A stretch of DNA of 64,000 nucleotides from positions 5,784,323 to 5,848,322 of the forward strand of contig CM055279.1 in the NCBI GenBank assembly GCA_029237695.1. The letters run 5' to 3'. Source of the stretch: Conchocele bisecta. Lineage: Eukaryota; Mollusca; Bivalvia; Lucinida; Thyasiridae. The translations under genes were made by a program, and so were the position numbers. The notes beneath the pieces were generated by a model. That model worked only from the letters and a program-made list of their open reading frames with translations. It had not been told where the DNA came from and did not search any database. Shown in pieces: positions 1-10,547 of this stretch; the stretch's first letter is position 1, and each line of letters opens with the position of its first letter.

Positions 1-195
1 TAGTTATGTACAGTCTATGTACAGTTAGTTATGTACAGTCTATGTACAGTTAGTTATGTACAGTTAGTTATGTACAGTTAGTTATGTACAGTTAGTTATG
101 TACAGTTAGTTATGTACAGTTAGTTATGTACAGTTAGTTATGTACAGTCTATGTACAGTCTATGTACAGTCTATGTACAGTCTATGTACAGTCTT
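1..195. repeat. Minisatellite of TATGTACAGT units
   Basis: A short tandem repeat built from the core TATGTACAGT, spaced either by TAGT or by a single C. It begins before the window edge and stops at about 195. The core resembles the self-complementary TGTACA found elsewhere in the window. No gene is seen in it. Confidence 0.9.
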
Positions 196-229
196 AGCAG
201 GACCTGCACTGTTCCCTATGTTTTGTTCA

Positions 230-464
230 CTGATCCAGCATTTGGGGAACTGGGGGGGGGGGTGTCCTATTTTCGAGCTCCACGGATATAACTTTGTCCT
301 GGGGGGCATGCCCCCGTACCCAGAATGTCCAGAAATGCACTTTCCTGTGTTTTATGGCATTTAAATTCAACTGGTGGTAAACTGTGATCTATGTAAACTC
401 CGTGACTGACCGGGGGGGGGGGGGGTTGTTGCAACCCCCGGAATCCCCTCCAGATCCGCCCCTG
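230..464. mobile_element. GGGGCGGATC MITE, degraded copy
   Basis: A G-rich segment that begins near GATCCAGCATTTGGGGAAC and ends GATCCGCCCCTG, the same ends as the copies at 551-819 and 941-1198. It holds long G runs. The left end is degenerate, so the boundary is approximate. Confidence 0.55.
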
Positions 465-550
465 TGAGGGTATCACAACAAATGTGACTGGCGAATTCGC
501 ACAGTCTGATCAGGATCTGCACTAATCGCCATTCCATCAACGAAACACCA

Positions 551-819
551 CAGGGGCGGATCCATCATTTGGGGAACAGGGATGGGGGGTGTCTAGTTGC
601 GAAGGTAACTCTTGCAATCTACTCCCGTACCGTCCGTAGCTAGTAATTGCAAGAGTTACCGTTCGCAACTAGGGGGTTGTCCTATTGTCGAGCTCTTCGA
701 AATGCACTTTCCTGTGATTTACGGCATACTCCAACTGTGATCTATGTAAACTCCGTGGCTGAACGGGGGGGGGGGGAAGGGGGTTGCAACCACGCAACCC
801 CCCTCCTGATCCGCCCCTG
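551..819. mobile_element. GGGGCGGATC MITE copy B
   Basis: The element begins CAGGGGCGGATCC and ends GGATCCGCCCCTG-like (GATCCGCCCCTG), giving terminal inverted repeats. It contains an internal palindrome around TAGTTGCGAA and G runs near 768. It is about 269 bp and too short to code for a transposase. Confidence 0.75.
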
Positions 820-940
820 TCAGGATCTACACTAATAGCCATTCCATCAACGGAACACCCATCATGCTTCTAATAAGTAATGTCTATATAAATCGCTATC
901 AGACTACACGAGTGTGCTATTTGATCAGGAGCTACACTGG

Positions 941-1198
941 CAGGGGCGGATCTGGAGGGGGAGGGGGTTACGGGGTTGCACCCCCCCCCGTTCAGCCACG
1001 GAGTTTACATAGATCACAGGCTGCCAACAGTTGGAGTCTGAATTTAAGTGCCGTAAACCACAGGAAAGTGCATTTCGAAGAGCTTGAAAATAGGACAACC
1101 CCCTAGTTGCGAACGGTAACTTGCAATTACTCCCGTACCGTCCGTCCGTTGCTAGCTAGACACCCCCCCCCGTTCCCCAAATGCTGGATCCGCCCGTG
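941..1198. mobile_element. GGGGCGGATC MITE copy C with 5-bp target duplication
   Basis: The element begins CAGGGGCGGATC and ends GATCCGCCCGTG. ACTGG lies on both sides (936-940 and 1199-1203), and removing the element restores the host MITE text ACACTGGTCACAAAT. This fixes the boundaries and suggests a 5-bp target site duplication. It is roughly inverted relative to copy B. Confidence 0.8.
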
Positions 1199-1443
1199 AC
1201 TGGTCACAAATCCTATAAGGACCACATCGCCAGTCACAGTAATTCATTGTGGATGTTTCGCGTTAGCGCATGAAGGGGAGATAACACTGTAATGCCTTGA
1301 TCGCTGGATTGCAGCAGTTCTCTCCCCTATATAATTATCTTTCTGTTATCAGCATTTTCACAACCCTGGAACATTAATGTTATCGAGTTGTCGCTTACCC
1401 AAAACTGGATCAAATCAGTATTGATTATGACGAGGCAACGAGT

Positions 1444-1955
1444 TTAAAGGTACATGCCCACTCAATAAGCACATAATGTTCTTTATATCAGAGACATCAT
1501 CTGGGACATTTTCTGGCAAAATAAACATTCATTCACCATTACCCCACGTATTGATTGGTATTAGTATACATTTTATATCAGATATAAATTTCCACACGGA
1601 TATCAGGGGCGATAACCATGTTTCCTTAAAATGTTAACGGACATTACTATTTATTCTCTGTATTTATTGTTTGATGTGCAATGATCATACTTTATAATCT
1701 GTCGATGATATTATTTTTGCAGGTGACGCATTTAATTAGTATAAATGATTAAAAAAGATCATGCCTCATTTGCATATGAAAATAGCCTGATAACACCGCG
1801 CGTCACTATCAGTAAAATAAATATTACTAAATTATTATATCTGTATAGCGGGCACTCGTAATTTTTAGACCTGGTGGAATAGTGACACAATTGTTCACTT
1901 ATTTAATTCCTGTAAAAGAACATTGTGTGCCTACTGAGTGGGCATGTACCTTTAA
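1444..1955. mobile_element. TTAA-flanked MITE, copy 1
   Basis: About 512 bp with terminal inverted repeats starting TTAAAGGTACATGCCCACTC and TTAA at both ends. Copies lie at 8590-9096 and 19254-19776. The interior shares stretches such as CATTTGCATATGAAAATAGC and has no reading frame. TTAA targets are typical of piggyBac transposases, but no transposase is present, so that assignment is inference. Confidence 0.85.
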
Positions 1956-2204
1956 TAAATATCAAATTAAATCAACATCAATGTTATATTTTATTTATTG
2001 CATAAGCACATCGTCAAACATTGAAATTGTTATGATCACCTAATGTGTTTTCTGTAGCGATCTCAATTACACATTTGTTACTCTAGTGTATTATGACTTT
2101 CACGTTAGTATGAGCTTCTACAGCCTGAGTCAAGGTGCATGATCACGTGGTTACAACAACAACAACGTCGCCCACTCCAAAGTAAGAATTATTTGATATT
2201 TTCC

Positions 2205-2480
2205 TTAATATGCAACGGATTTTGATGACATATGGCGCAGCAAACGCGTCTTCATGAGCTGCATTTGGTCGTCCATTGAGTTCCGCACATACTTATGTCG
2301 TTTTTGTGAAGAATCGATTTCCGTGTCGGTAGACACGGAAATCGATTCTTCGCAAAAACGACAAAAGTTTGGGCGAAAATACAAAGACCACCAAAAGCGT
2401 GATGTAGCGATATTGCCTATCAAAGTAAAACAAACGCTCCAAACGCAAATTTGGGAATACTACTTAGCCATAACGCTTAT
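2205..2480. repeat. Foldback with near-perfect palindrome at 2296-2363
   Basis: TGTCGTTTTTGTGAAGAATC is mirrored by GATTCTTCGCAAAAACGACA around the centre CGTGTCGGTAGACACG. Both strands therefore read as similar short peptides, which is an effect of the palindrome and not coding. Weaker complementarity extends outward. Confidence 0.8.
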
Positions 2481-2597
2481 GTAATTTAATGTAATTATGT
2501 AATCACAACTACATGGTCCCATGCTTGTGCCAAAGAAACGTTTTTGTCTTATAACTCGGTTCGGCTTTGATATTACATCCCTTATCTTATTGCCGTA

Positions 2598-2773
2598 TTT
2601 CGCCGATATTTATTTCGAAAATTATCAATAAGTTCCGCAAATGACGTAGAAAGTTGACCTAAATTTCAGAGCTCATGCGGAATTGAATTCCGCATGAGCT
2701 CTGAAATTTAAGACAACTTTCGACGTCATTTACGGAATATATTTCATTTTTTCGAAATCAATATCGGCGAAAA
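2598..2773. repeat. Palindromic element
   Basis: The core 2635-2736 folds on GCGGAATTGAATTCCGC with arms of about 50 nt carrying AGAGCTCATG and AATGACGT. Outer ends TTTCGCCGATATT and AATATCGGCGAAA pair again. It is a MITE-like foldback without coding potential. Confidence 0.8.
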
Positions 2774-3400
2774 TTGCAAAGCGATTAGGTTGGTAATACC
2801 AGAGCATGGACCATGTAATAGCCAGGGAAAGAACGTGGTCAGAATCGAAATTTGGCACAGAGAAACATAATTGGGTCAATTTGTAACAAAACTGGACGTG
2901 CATCCTTGGAAACCTACGTAGACCCATACCAGACTGCGCAAGCTTTTCAATGATCCTCTGTCCCAATCCGCCAGCACATCCGTAAGTTATCTCTCAAAGA
3001 ATACAATGGATAATTTGATATTTATCAGGAAGGATAGTCAAACAATCTGATCAGGATCTACGCTGGTCGGGAAATAGTAGGAGCCCTGTTTTGTTAGGAT
3101 ATTGTGTCAATTCTATTCCGTCTAGACTTCGGTTATAAAAGTCAAAGCCGGATCGGACAACAAAACAATCGCCTTTCGAAGATAAGTTCTGGAATTGTGT
3201 TTGATGGATAATTGATCAATGTACGTTATATAACCCCGCGGATGTTTGCAACATCATGATGTAATTTGGTAAGTGCATGTACTTGAATATATTTTATTAG
3301 TACAAGGTGGCCAAGGGTTCCTTAGAAATTAACTGGAACTTATTTTACAGCGTGCTCAGAATTTTAGTTCAAATTGTGAGCGGATACTCCAAAGTTTCCA
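2774..3400. other. No supported feature
   Basis: I see only a fragment of the TGTGACTGG MITE near 3037-3070 (TCTGATCAGGATCTACGCTGG). No coding exon, RNA gene or tandem repeat is recognisable here. Confidence 0.5.
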
Positions 3401-3403
3401 ATT

Positions 3404-3880
3404 ACTGTCTGTTTCACGAAACCTGCCTTCACTAAACCTGCCCAAATTGTACGGATATACAAACAATGCAAAAAAAATAAAATTTGTTTTTGGATAATAT
3501 AAAATGTTATCAAAATTTAAGAATGAGCCTTGTATAGCCGACTATTGTTCATCGACGACTATCGTTCACGTGTATAATTAAGCCGGGGAAAATAACTTAG
3601 CCATTTCTGAAGCATACACGTGAACAATAGTCGTCGATGAACAATAGTCGGCTCTAACATCAACGACTATTGTCGACGACTAATGTTCACCGGTAGTGAA
3701 GTTTCTTAAATATTGTTTAAGTTGTTCAACGACGCACAGTAAAGGTGAAATGGCTTCAGAAATGGCTAAGTTATTTTCCCCGGCTTAATTATACACGTGA
3801 ACGGTAATCGTCGATGAACAATAGTCGGCTCTATAGAGCCTTCTTTTTATTTCGTGAAATTATTTAAATGACACGTTCGG
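3404..3880. mobile_element. CTGTCTGTTTCACG foldback interrupted by a palindromic insertion
   Basis: The left part ACTGTCTGTTTCACGAAA to AAGAATGAGCCTT matches the element at 7012-7575, and the text resumes as GAGCCTTCTTTTTATTTCG near 3835. Between them, 3535-3834 is a separate palindromic element with repeated GACTATTGTTCATCGACGA arms. This is a nested insertion. Confidence 0.7.
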
Positions 3881-3897
3881 TACTTCATGTATTTGAT

Positions 3898-4214
3898 ACA
3901 GTGGGACCTCTATAAACCGAACACATAATAAACACCTGAAACCTTATTTTGATGGGTTTCTTGGCCATTTAGCTCAGATGAGAACGTACAGTGGGGTCAG
4001 CGTGTATGTGCACACACAAACGAAGACGACAGGTTGTTTCCAACCTGTCGTGTTCGTTCGTGTGTGCACTTACACGCTGACCCCACTGTATATTCCTGTT
4101 TTCAAAGCACACAAATATGCTTCAGAATGATCAAATGTCTAATTTACAGCGGAAAATCTCTAAACCTGACACCCTGGGACCTCCCAGGGTGTTCGGTTTA
4201 ACGATGTTGCACTG
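3898..4214. mobile_element. CAGTG-ended MITE with an inner palindrome
   Basis: It begins CAGTGGGACCTCTATAAACC and ends GTTCGGTTTAACGATGTTGCACTG, as in the relatives at 27020-27238 and 44140-44320. A separate near-perfect palindrome (3988-4090, arms ACAGTGGGGTCAGCGTGTA) sits inside it and looks inserted. Confidence 0.7.
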
Positions 4215-4261
4215 TATATACATTTGCGGTCCATACAACGACAAAATACATATTGAATATC

Positions 4262-4721
4262 GTGGGTGGTTGGTAAATTAACGGTAAGGGTTCCTCCTTA
4301 TAGAAATCACGATTTGCCTGGTTTGGCCCTCATGTACGTTTTTATCTTTGGCTCTTTTGTTACCTGGGAGTTGAATTGGGTTATTGCCCATTACAATAGT
4401 AGTAAGATTATTACTGATCCTACTGCTTTTGGGAGGGGCCAAATGATTCTGGTGTGGCGAGGACCTTTCATCAGCTCAGGATTATTCTGATTTCAGGGCG
4501 GAATATATACTTTTTTTATTGTAATATTCAGCTCTGATTTTGGGATGTTCCCCCATGTGTACATGTACTTGAACATGTATATGTACTTGTACACTCAGGT
4601 AATATATGGGATTTAGTACTAAACCCATTGACCCGGCCTTAAATGACCTTAGCTGTTAATAGGCCGCTAAACCCCAACAAACAAACAAACAAACAAACAA
4701 ACAAACAAAACAAGCAAAGAA
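4262..4721 (+). mobile_element. SINE-like retroposon with 14-bp target duplication
   Basis: A 460-bp element ending in an (AAAC)n tail. It is flanked by ACATATTGAATATC (4248-4261) and ACATGTTGAATATC (4722-4735), a target duplication with one mismatch, as expected for target-primed retroposition. The body is shared with 30930-31720, 37762-41181 and 62745-63935. I do not see a clear pol III A box, so it could also be the 3' part of a LINE. Confidence 0.8.
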
Positions 4722-4815
4722 ACATGTTGAATATCTGAGACAGGATCTGAGACACAATCGTACATTGAGGCGGTATAAATATAAATGGTACATACACTAC
4801 TGCCTACTCTAATCA

Positions 4816-4924
4816 GGGCCCGGTTGCTAAAAGCTTCTGTTAGCTTAACAGACTGTTAAATCCTTAGCATTGCTAAGGATTTAACAGTCTGTTAAGCTAA
4901 CAGAAGCTTTGAGCAACCGGGCCC
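4816..4924. repeat. 109-bp near-perfect palindrome
   Basis: Arms of 54 nt begin GGGCCCGGTTGCT and meet at TTAGCATTGCTAA. I find one mismatch along the arms. It looks like a small foldback MITE. Confidence 0.9.
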
Positions 4925-5099
4925 AGGCTAATAGTTGTCAAGTTGTCAAGAGACGAATTCATATAAGCTTCACGCTTGTTTTCATATCCCTGTCATTGTA
5001 TACCTTGTATTGTACCATATACTGTCGAATAAATATTGTTTCAACTAAGTTCTTTAAGCATCACGTGACGGTTGAAAATAGACAAAATTTACAGAAATA

Positions 5100-5600
5100 C
5101 ACAGAAACCCCCCCCCCCTTTTATCACTAGCTCCGCACTGTTACGCGATACCTTTTTACAAATACTTGAAATCAAGCTCAGTGCCCAGACAATCATATTA
5201 TTTGTTTGCGAGCTGACATTTCCAATTTAAATGTTCAGAAGCGTTGATAATATGGGCAAGATTAACGCAGACGGTTGTGTATGTCATTCAGAGTCGATTA
5301 ACGAGCACTTTTAAAATCAATTCACATGAACGGTGCACGTGTACTGTGATGGTTATTTCCAAGTAGAGCATTGAAACTCTATTTTGATTTCATTCCCGGC
5401 AGGAATTTCTCCGGTATCCGACGGAGACTATCAATCCGAATCGTTTTAACCGTGGTGTTTTTTCCAGGCACGTCACCAGGCGGGGGCCTGAAAGCACGGG
5501 CTTCAAAATAGTTTCCAGGCATACCATTATCTTTTACTGTTATACAACTGCACAAGAGATTTAATAAATGTTTGCCTAAAAAATAATGCATGATAGTGCA
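5100..5600. other. No supported feature
   Basis: Apart from a short C run near 5107 I see no gene, RNA or repeat structure that I can support. Confidence 0.4.
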
Positions 5601-5830
5601 CCATAGTTAAACAAAAATCAGGGGAGGTGGGGGGGGCATGCCCCCAGACTCCAGACCCCACCCGTCCCCTTTCGTTAGCAAAATCCATTGTAGTTGCGAA
5701 CAGTAACTCTTGTATTCTACTCCCGTACCATCTGTAGCTGGCTACGGACGGTACGGGAGTAGACTGCAATAGTTACTGTTCGCAACTAGGTATATTGGAT
5801 CACCCTCCTGGGCTTCATGTTTATACAGGG
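5600..5830. mobile_element. Element with palindrome TAGTTGCGAA...TTCGCAACTA
   Basis: 5691-5788 is a palindrome whose arms carry TACTCCCGTACC. The same arm text occurs in the GGGGCGGA elements at 551-819 and 941-1198. The G-rich flank CCCCCAGACTCC suggests the same superfamily. Confidence 0.6.
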
Positions 5831-6029
5831 TTTGGCGACGGCCCTGTTTTCGTTGTAGCTCCTGATATAAACTCGAGGAGTAACCCAGCATCACTGGAGC
5901 AAGCACTCGATTAAGTAAGTTGACATTTGAACAATCAGATTTAACTCTCACATGCTAAAAATCCAAAGACGTACGGTTACTCGAATTAATCCCGGGAGTT
6001 ACAACGAAAAACGCCATTCGTGAACCTGA

Positions 6030-6440
6030 GTGTATCCCGTCAACACAGTGCGTATGTGCCGTGAAACACGGTGCCGTGAAACATTTTTGATACCCAGTCA
6101 ATACTATTTTTGCATTTTACAGCCATTTGTAGGTGTTGACGGGATAAATAGAATAGTAGGTTAGTGCCGTGAATGGGAAAAAATATCTGGCGCGGCACGG
6201 AAACGGGATGTGCTCGGCAGAGCCTCGCCCATCCCGTTTCCTGAGCCTTGCCAGATATTTTTTCCCATTCACGGCACAAACCTACTATTCTCTATCTATT
6301 TTCATTATTTCTGAACCAACGTATATGTTGTGACCACTCATTTGAACCGTCTCAGAGTGGTCACAACATATACTTCTGATGAGAAATAAAGAAATTCGTG
6401 AGCCTTGCCGGATATTTTTTCCCATTCACTATTCTCTATT
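6030..6440. mobile_element. Composite foldback with GTGAATGGGAAAAAATATCTGG arms, copy 1
   Basis: Repeated and inverted blocks are the CCGTGAAACACGGTGCCGTG end, the arms GTGAATGGGAAAAAATATC and GATATTTTTTCCCATTCAC, and a hairpin ACTCATTTGAACCGTCTC. Related copies lie at 12605-13045 and, inverted, at 18640-19080. No coding capacity. Confidence 0.75.
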
Positions 6441-7011
6441 TTCTGGATGTCACTGTTGCTGGGTGTACTGGTTATGAGTCGATTCCATGGATGCATGTTC
6501 CTCGTATGCGTCCAATGGCTGGGCAGCATGCATGCTAGCGACTATCTCTCTGTAGTATATGTGTTGGCTAATCATCATAGTTAAGGCAACATTTGATTTG
6601 GTGTTACCTCCCTTTTAAATTGTGTAGAAAATAATAGACACTGAAAATAACTGATACAGGTTATCTACAATTTGATAACGGAAGGGAGACAAATCTCACA
6701 CAACTAGAAGAAATAACTGTATCGGGTTATTTCGAACTTAACTTAAATCAGTTACACCCCTGACTGACCATATAAATATAACACATGATGTAATAAATTG
6801 AGAATCTTACCAAAGAGTGATAAGTTACTATTCTATTTATTAACAGAGTTTGCCGAGTTCATAAGAAAGGAATATAACATTTATGTTAACTTAATATGTA
6901 ATAAATGTCATATTAAATACTCACTGATGAATATCCTCTACATATTGTGTTCCAATCTGGACGCCCACAGTTGAAGAGCTTAGGGGAAGAAGGGGACTAT
7001 AGTCTGTTTCA
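6441..7011. other. No supported feature
   Basis: Low-complexity AT-rich sequence. I see no exon, RNA gene or repeat end that I can support. Confidence 0.4.
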
Positions 7012-7575
7012 CGAAAGCTGCCCAAATTTTACGGCTATATAAACAATGCAAAAACAATATTTTTTTCGATAGTATTAAATTAAAGCAAAATTTAAGAATG
7101 AGCCTTCTTTTTATTTCGTGAAATTTGATCAAATATTGGTTTTATTACGAAAAATTGATTTCTCTATGGGAATTTAACATGGGGGGAAAAGAGGTAGAGG
7201 ACTTGTGGGAGGAGTCAAAAAACTAATTTTTTTTGGAAATTGACTCCAAAACTTAGCTAGATAGCTTGGAAATGATCTAACTACTAAACAAAAAAAGGTA
7301 AATTTTAAAAATCGGTCCAGTATTTCAGAAATTCTAAAAAAAAAGTTTCCCCATGTTAAATCCCCATAGACATCTTCACTCCGTGAAGATGTCTATGGGG
7401 ATTTAACATGGGGAAATTTTGTTTTCGCAATAAAATCAATATTTGACAAAATTTCACGAAATAAAAAGAAGGCTCATTCTTAAATTTTCCTTTAATTTAA
7501 TATTATCAAAAGAAATCTTGTTTTTGAATTGTTTATATAGCCGTAAAATTTGGGCAGCTTTCGTGAAACAGACAG
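7012..7575. mobile_element. 564-bp foldback element with TA target
   Basis: Almost the whole element is one inverted repeat. The left arm opens GTCTGTTTCACGAAAGCTG and the right arm closes CAGCTTTCGTGAAACAGAC. TA lies on both sides (7010-7011 and 7576-7577), suggesting Tc1/mariner-type integration. The centre carries CATCTTCACTCCGTGAAGATG. No transposase frame is present. Confidence 0.85.
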
Positions 7576-7672
7576 TAAATCCATAGGGAGTTATGTCACT
7601 AACCCCTTCAATTGTCCGTGCCAATTTCTATCCATATAGAGTTACCACAACAACTAACAGAAAAAGCAACTA

Positions 7673-7831
7673 CTGTCTGTTCCACGTTTTTCTGCCGACG
7701 AACTTTTGGCTTTTTTTTTTTGGAAGGAATTTCTTCAAATAATTGTTTTGGTGTACAGTGACTTTTTTGTTATTGACGAAAAAGTACTTAATGGCCAAAT
7801 GTTCGTCGGCAGCAACATGTGGAACAGACAG
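7673..7831. mobile_element. 159-bp MITE, CTGTCTGTTCCACG ends, TA target
   Basis: Terminal inverted repeats CTGTCTGTTCCACG...TGTGGAACAGACAG with GACGAAC motifs inside, flanked by TA at 7671-7672 and 7832-7833. Single ends of the same family occur near 13890 and 28690. The outermost CTGTCTGTT is shared with 7012-7575. Confidence 0.85.
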
Positions 7832-8031
7832 TAGATACATGTCCGCCAAATGTAATACATTTGATATTCGCAACGGTTACCACAACGTTCTTTGAACTTC
7901 CAAACAACGGTGTGTGTGTTTTCTCGTATCCATATGCATTTATTGGTATTAGACAAGACAAGAGCTTTCATATTAGACACTGTCTGTTTCCTAAACGGTG
8001 TAATGAATGATAGCCTCAATACGTTATTAAA

Positions 8032-8258
8032 TGTGGCTGTGACTGGAGAAATGGGGCTTATTGGTTTTGCGACCAGTGTAGATCCAGATCAGACTGTGCG
8101 GAAGATCAGACTGTGCATCCGCACAGTCTGATCAGGATCTGCACTGTTAGCCATTCCATCAATGAAACACAGTTATGCTTGTAACGAGCAATATTGTTTG
8201 ATCAGGAGCTACACTGGTCACAAATCACTTAAGCCCCAATTCTACAGTCACAGCCACA
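8032..8258. mobile_element. TGTGACTGG MITE, intact copy
   Basis: Terminal inverted repeats TGGCTGTGACTGG and CAGTCACAGCCA. It includes the palindrome ACTGTGCATCCGCACAGT. Copies lie at 480-1240, 23540-24085, 25945-26180, 49385-49648, 53377-53590 and partly 56395-56490. Confidence 0.8.
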
Positions 8259-8589
8259 TATTAAGGCAACACACGACAGCATGCGCCTTTTAGAAACAAA
8301 GAAGTGGCATACGGTAGTATAGAACTATTTTTAAAAGATTTATATGTCAGACGGTGTCTCATATATTCCATGTCTGATGGTTTGCTATTTGTTTGCTTAA
8401 CAAAACCTATATGTAGTGTAGAGGAAGCAAACATACCATACATGTAATCAAATTTCAAGGGATTTCTTTATACTCTATACTATACCATAGACGATGATAA
8501 ACGTGGGATAAAATTTGATACTTTATTTCCCATATTGCTGTACTGGGAAGCGCAATTTGTGAAGACTAAAACAGTTTGCATTTTGTTCC

Positions 8590-9096
8590 TTAAAGGTACA
8601 TGCCCACTCAGTAGGCATAAAGTGTTCTTTATATATCAGAGACATCATCTGAGACATTTTCTGGTAAAATAAACATTACCCAACGTATTGATTGGCATTA
8701 TTATATATTTTATATCGGACGTAAATGTCCACACTGATATCAGGGGAGATAACCGTGTTTCTTTAAAATGTTAACAGACAATATAATCTATTGTCTGTAT
8801 TTATGTTTTGATGTGCAACGATCATACTTTAAAATCTGTCGAAAATAATATATTTTCAGGTGACACATTTAATCAGTATAAATAATTACAACGCATGATG
8901 ATGTTTCATTTGCATATGAAAATAGCCGGATACTACCGCACGTCACTATCAGTAAGATAAATATTACTGACTGATTATATCTGTATAGCACGCACTCGTA
9001 CATTTTTTAGAACTGGTGGAATAGTGACACAATTATACATATATTTAATTCCTATAAAGAACATGTTGTGCCTACTGAGTGGGCATGTACCTTTAA
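8590..9096. mobile_element. TTAA-flanked MITE, copy 2
   Basis: About 507 bp. Both ends carry TTAAAGGTACATGCCCACTC in inverted orientation with TTAA outermost. The interior aligns with 1444-1955. Confidence 0.85.
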
Positions 9097-9136
9097 TGTA
9101 CAGTGTAGCCCATTCTATTGTACAATGAACATAATT

Positions 9137-9653
9137 ACTGTCTGTTTCACGAAAGCTGCCAACATTTTACGGCTATACACACAATTCAAAAACAATATTA
9201 TTTTCGATAATATTAAATTAAAGGAAAATTTAAGAATGAGTCTTCTTTTTATTTCGTGAAATTTGGTCAAATATTGATTTTATTGCGAAAACAAAATTTC
9301 CACATGTTAAATCCCCATAGACATCTACACGGAACATGGGGAAAATTTTTAGAATTTCAGAAATACTGGACCGATTTTTAAAATTTAACTTTTGTTTTCT
9401 TAGTTAGATCATTTCCAAGCTATCTAGCCAGGTTTCGCAGTCAATTTCCAAAAAAATTTTTTGACTCCTCCCACAAGTCCTCTACCTCTTTTTCCCCCAT
9501 GTTAAATTCCCATAGGGAAATCAATTTTTCGTAATAAAATCAATATTTGACCGAATTTCACGAAATAAAAAGAAGGCTCATTCTTAAATTTTGCTTTAAT
9601 TTAATATTATCGAAAATAATATTGTTTTTGAATTGTCTATATAGCCGTAAAAC
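9137..9653. mobile_element. CTGTCTGTTTCACG foldback, truncated copy
   Basis: The left end ACTGTCTGTTTCACGAAAGC follows TA. The right arm is inverted but stops at TATATAGCCGTAAAACATG, short of the terminal sequence. It is a relative of 7012-7575. Confidence 0.8.
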
Positions 9654-9765
9654 ATGTTTACAACTAAACTCGAAGAATATGCCACCAGCATGGAAACTGT
9701 TTATGTACCACCGCACCGCATACTTTTCTTTGACAATTCCGGCGATTACATATCGTGACAATTTG

Positions 9766-10547
9766 TTACAATACAATACAATACATTTTATTCACTCTAA
9801 GCCACATACGTGACACACGAGGTATACAATAGATTACATAATACAACGATGGGTAAAAATACAAAATGCATATGTATAAGCTCACTAGTCATTATAACCA
9901 TAAAGCATTTCTTATAAAAATAGCTAAATTTCTTAATTGCTTTCCAGATTTTTTCTCAAATAGCTGTGCGAATTTTAAAATATTTGGTCTTCTAAAATAA
10001 AATGGCTTGATATACCGTTTTCGAACTTCATCATAGAAGCGGCACTCGAAAAGGAAATGAAACTCGTCACCGAGAGCACCAGCGCCACATTTGTTGCAGA
10101 CCCTGCTTGCTCTCGGCACACCTGTCCATCTACCAGTTTCGACCGCCAGTCTATGATTACAAGTTCGAAATCTGGTCAATGTTTTTCTTAACCTTTCCGT
10201 GAGATTAATTAAATATGTTTCTAATCCAAACTCTGTTTTAAAGATTCTATACGTAATTCCACGTGAAGATGAATCGATGCTGGTGAGCCATGACTGAATA
10301 AACTGGTTCTGAAGCTGAGTCCTGGCGTAGTGGCCCAGCCAGATAGCATTAACATCGTTCTGGCTAAGCCATACGCCAGGAACTCCAATTTCAGTTAAAA
10401 TAGATTTAACATTCTGAATCCATCGGAAATGAGTCACATTTGCTTCATGTTGTGTATATAATAACTTGTACATAAGAAACAATAATTTACTCTGCTTCCT
10501 TGAAACTAATTTTGCCCAAAACGAAATAATTCTACATTTAATGTCAA
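9766..10547 (-). pseudogene. LINE remnant, 3' part of reverse-transcriptase ORF and tail
   Basis: On the minus strand an open frame from 10547 down to a stop near 9892 encodes the C-terminal part of a non-LTR retrotransposon polyprotein. It starts at DIKCRIISFWAKL, a motif normally following the LGKFPL block, and holds a CX2CX9HX4C zinc-knuckle motif (CNKCG...HFLFEC). Downstream, a short AATAC repeat (9768-9785) and TTTATTCACTCTAAGCCACA form the 3' tail; the same tail recurs at 25348-25425. The reverse transcriptase catalytic region is missing, so the copy is dead. The frame is open into 10626 only because of adjoining element sequence. Confidence 0.85.

Larger units (their letters stand above)
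480..1240. mobile_element. TGTGACTGG MITE split by two GGGGCGGA insertions
   Basis: Pieces at about 480-550, 820-940 and 1199-1240 together resemble the intact element at 8032-8258, sharing CAGTCTGATCAGGATCTGCA, CCATTCCATCAA and TTGATCAGGAGCTACACTGG. Two GGGGCGGA elements interrupt it. The host segment around the first insertion is partly duplicated on both sides, which suggests an older tandem duplication. Confidence 0.65.

Noticed and set aside
2205..2484. Two overlapping frames on opposite strands with similar peptides (CRFCEESISVS)
   Set aside because: The similarity is forced by the palindrome at 2296-2363.
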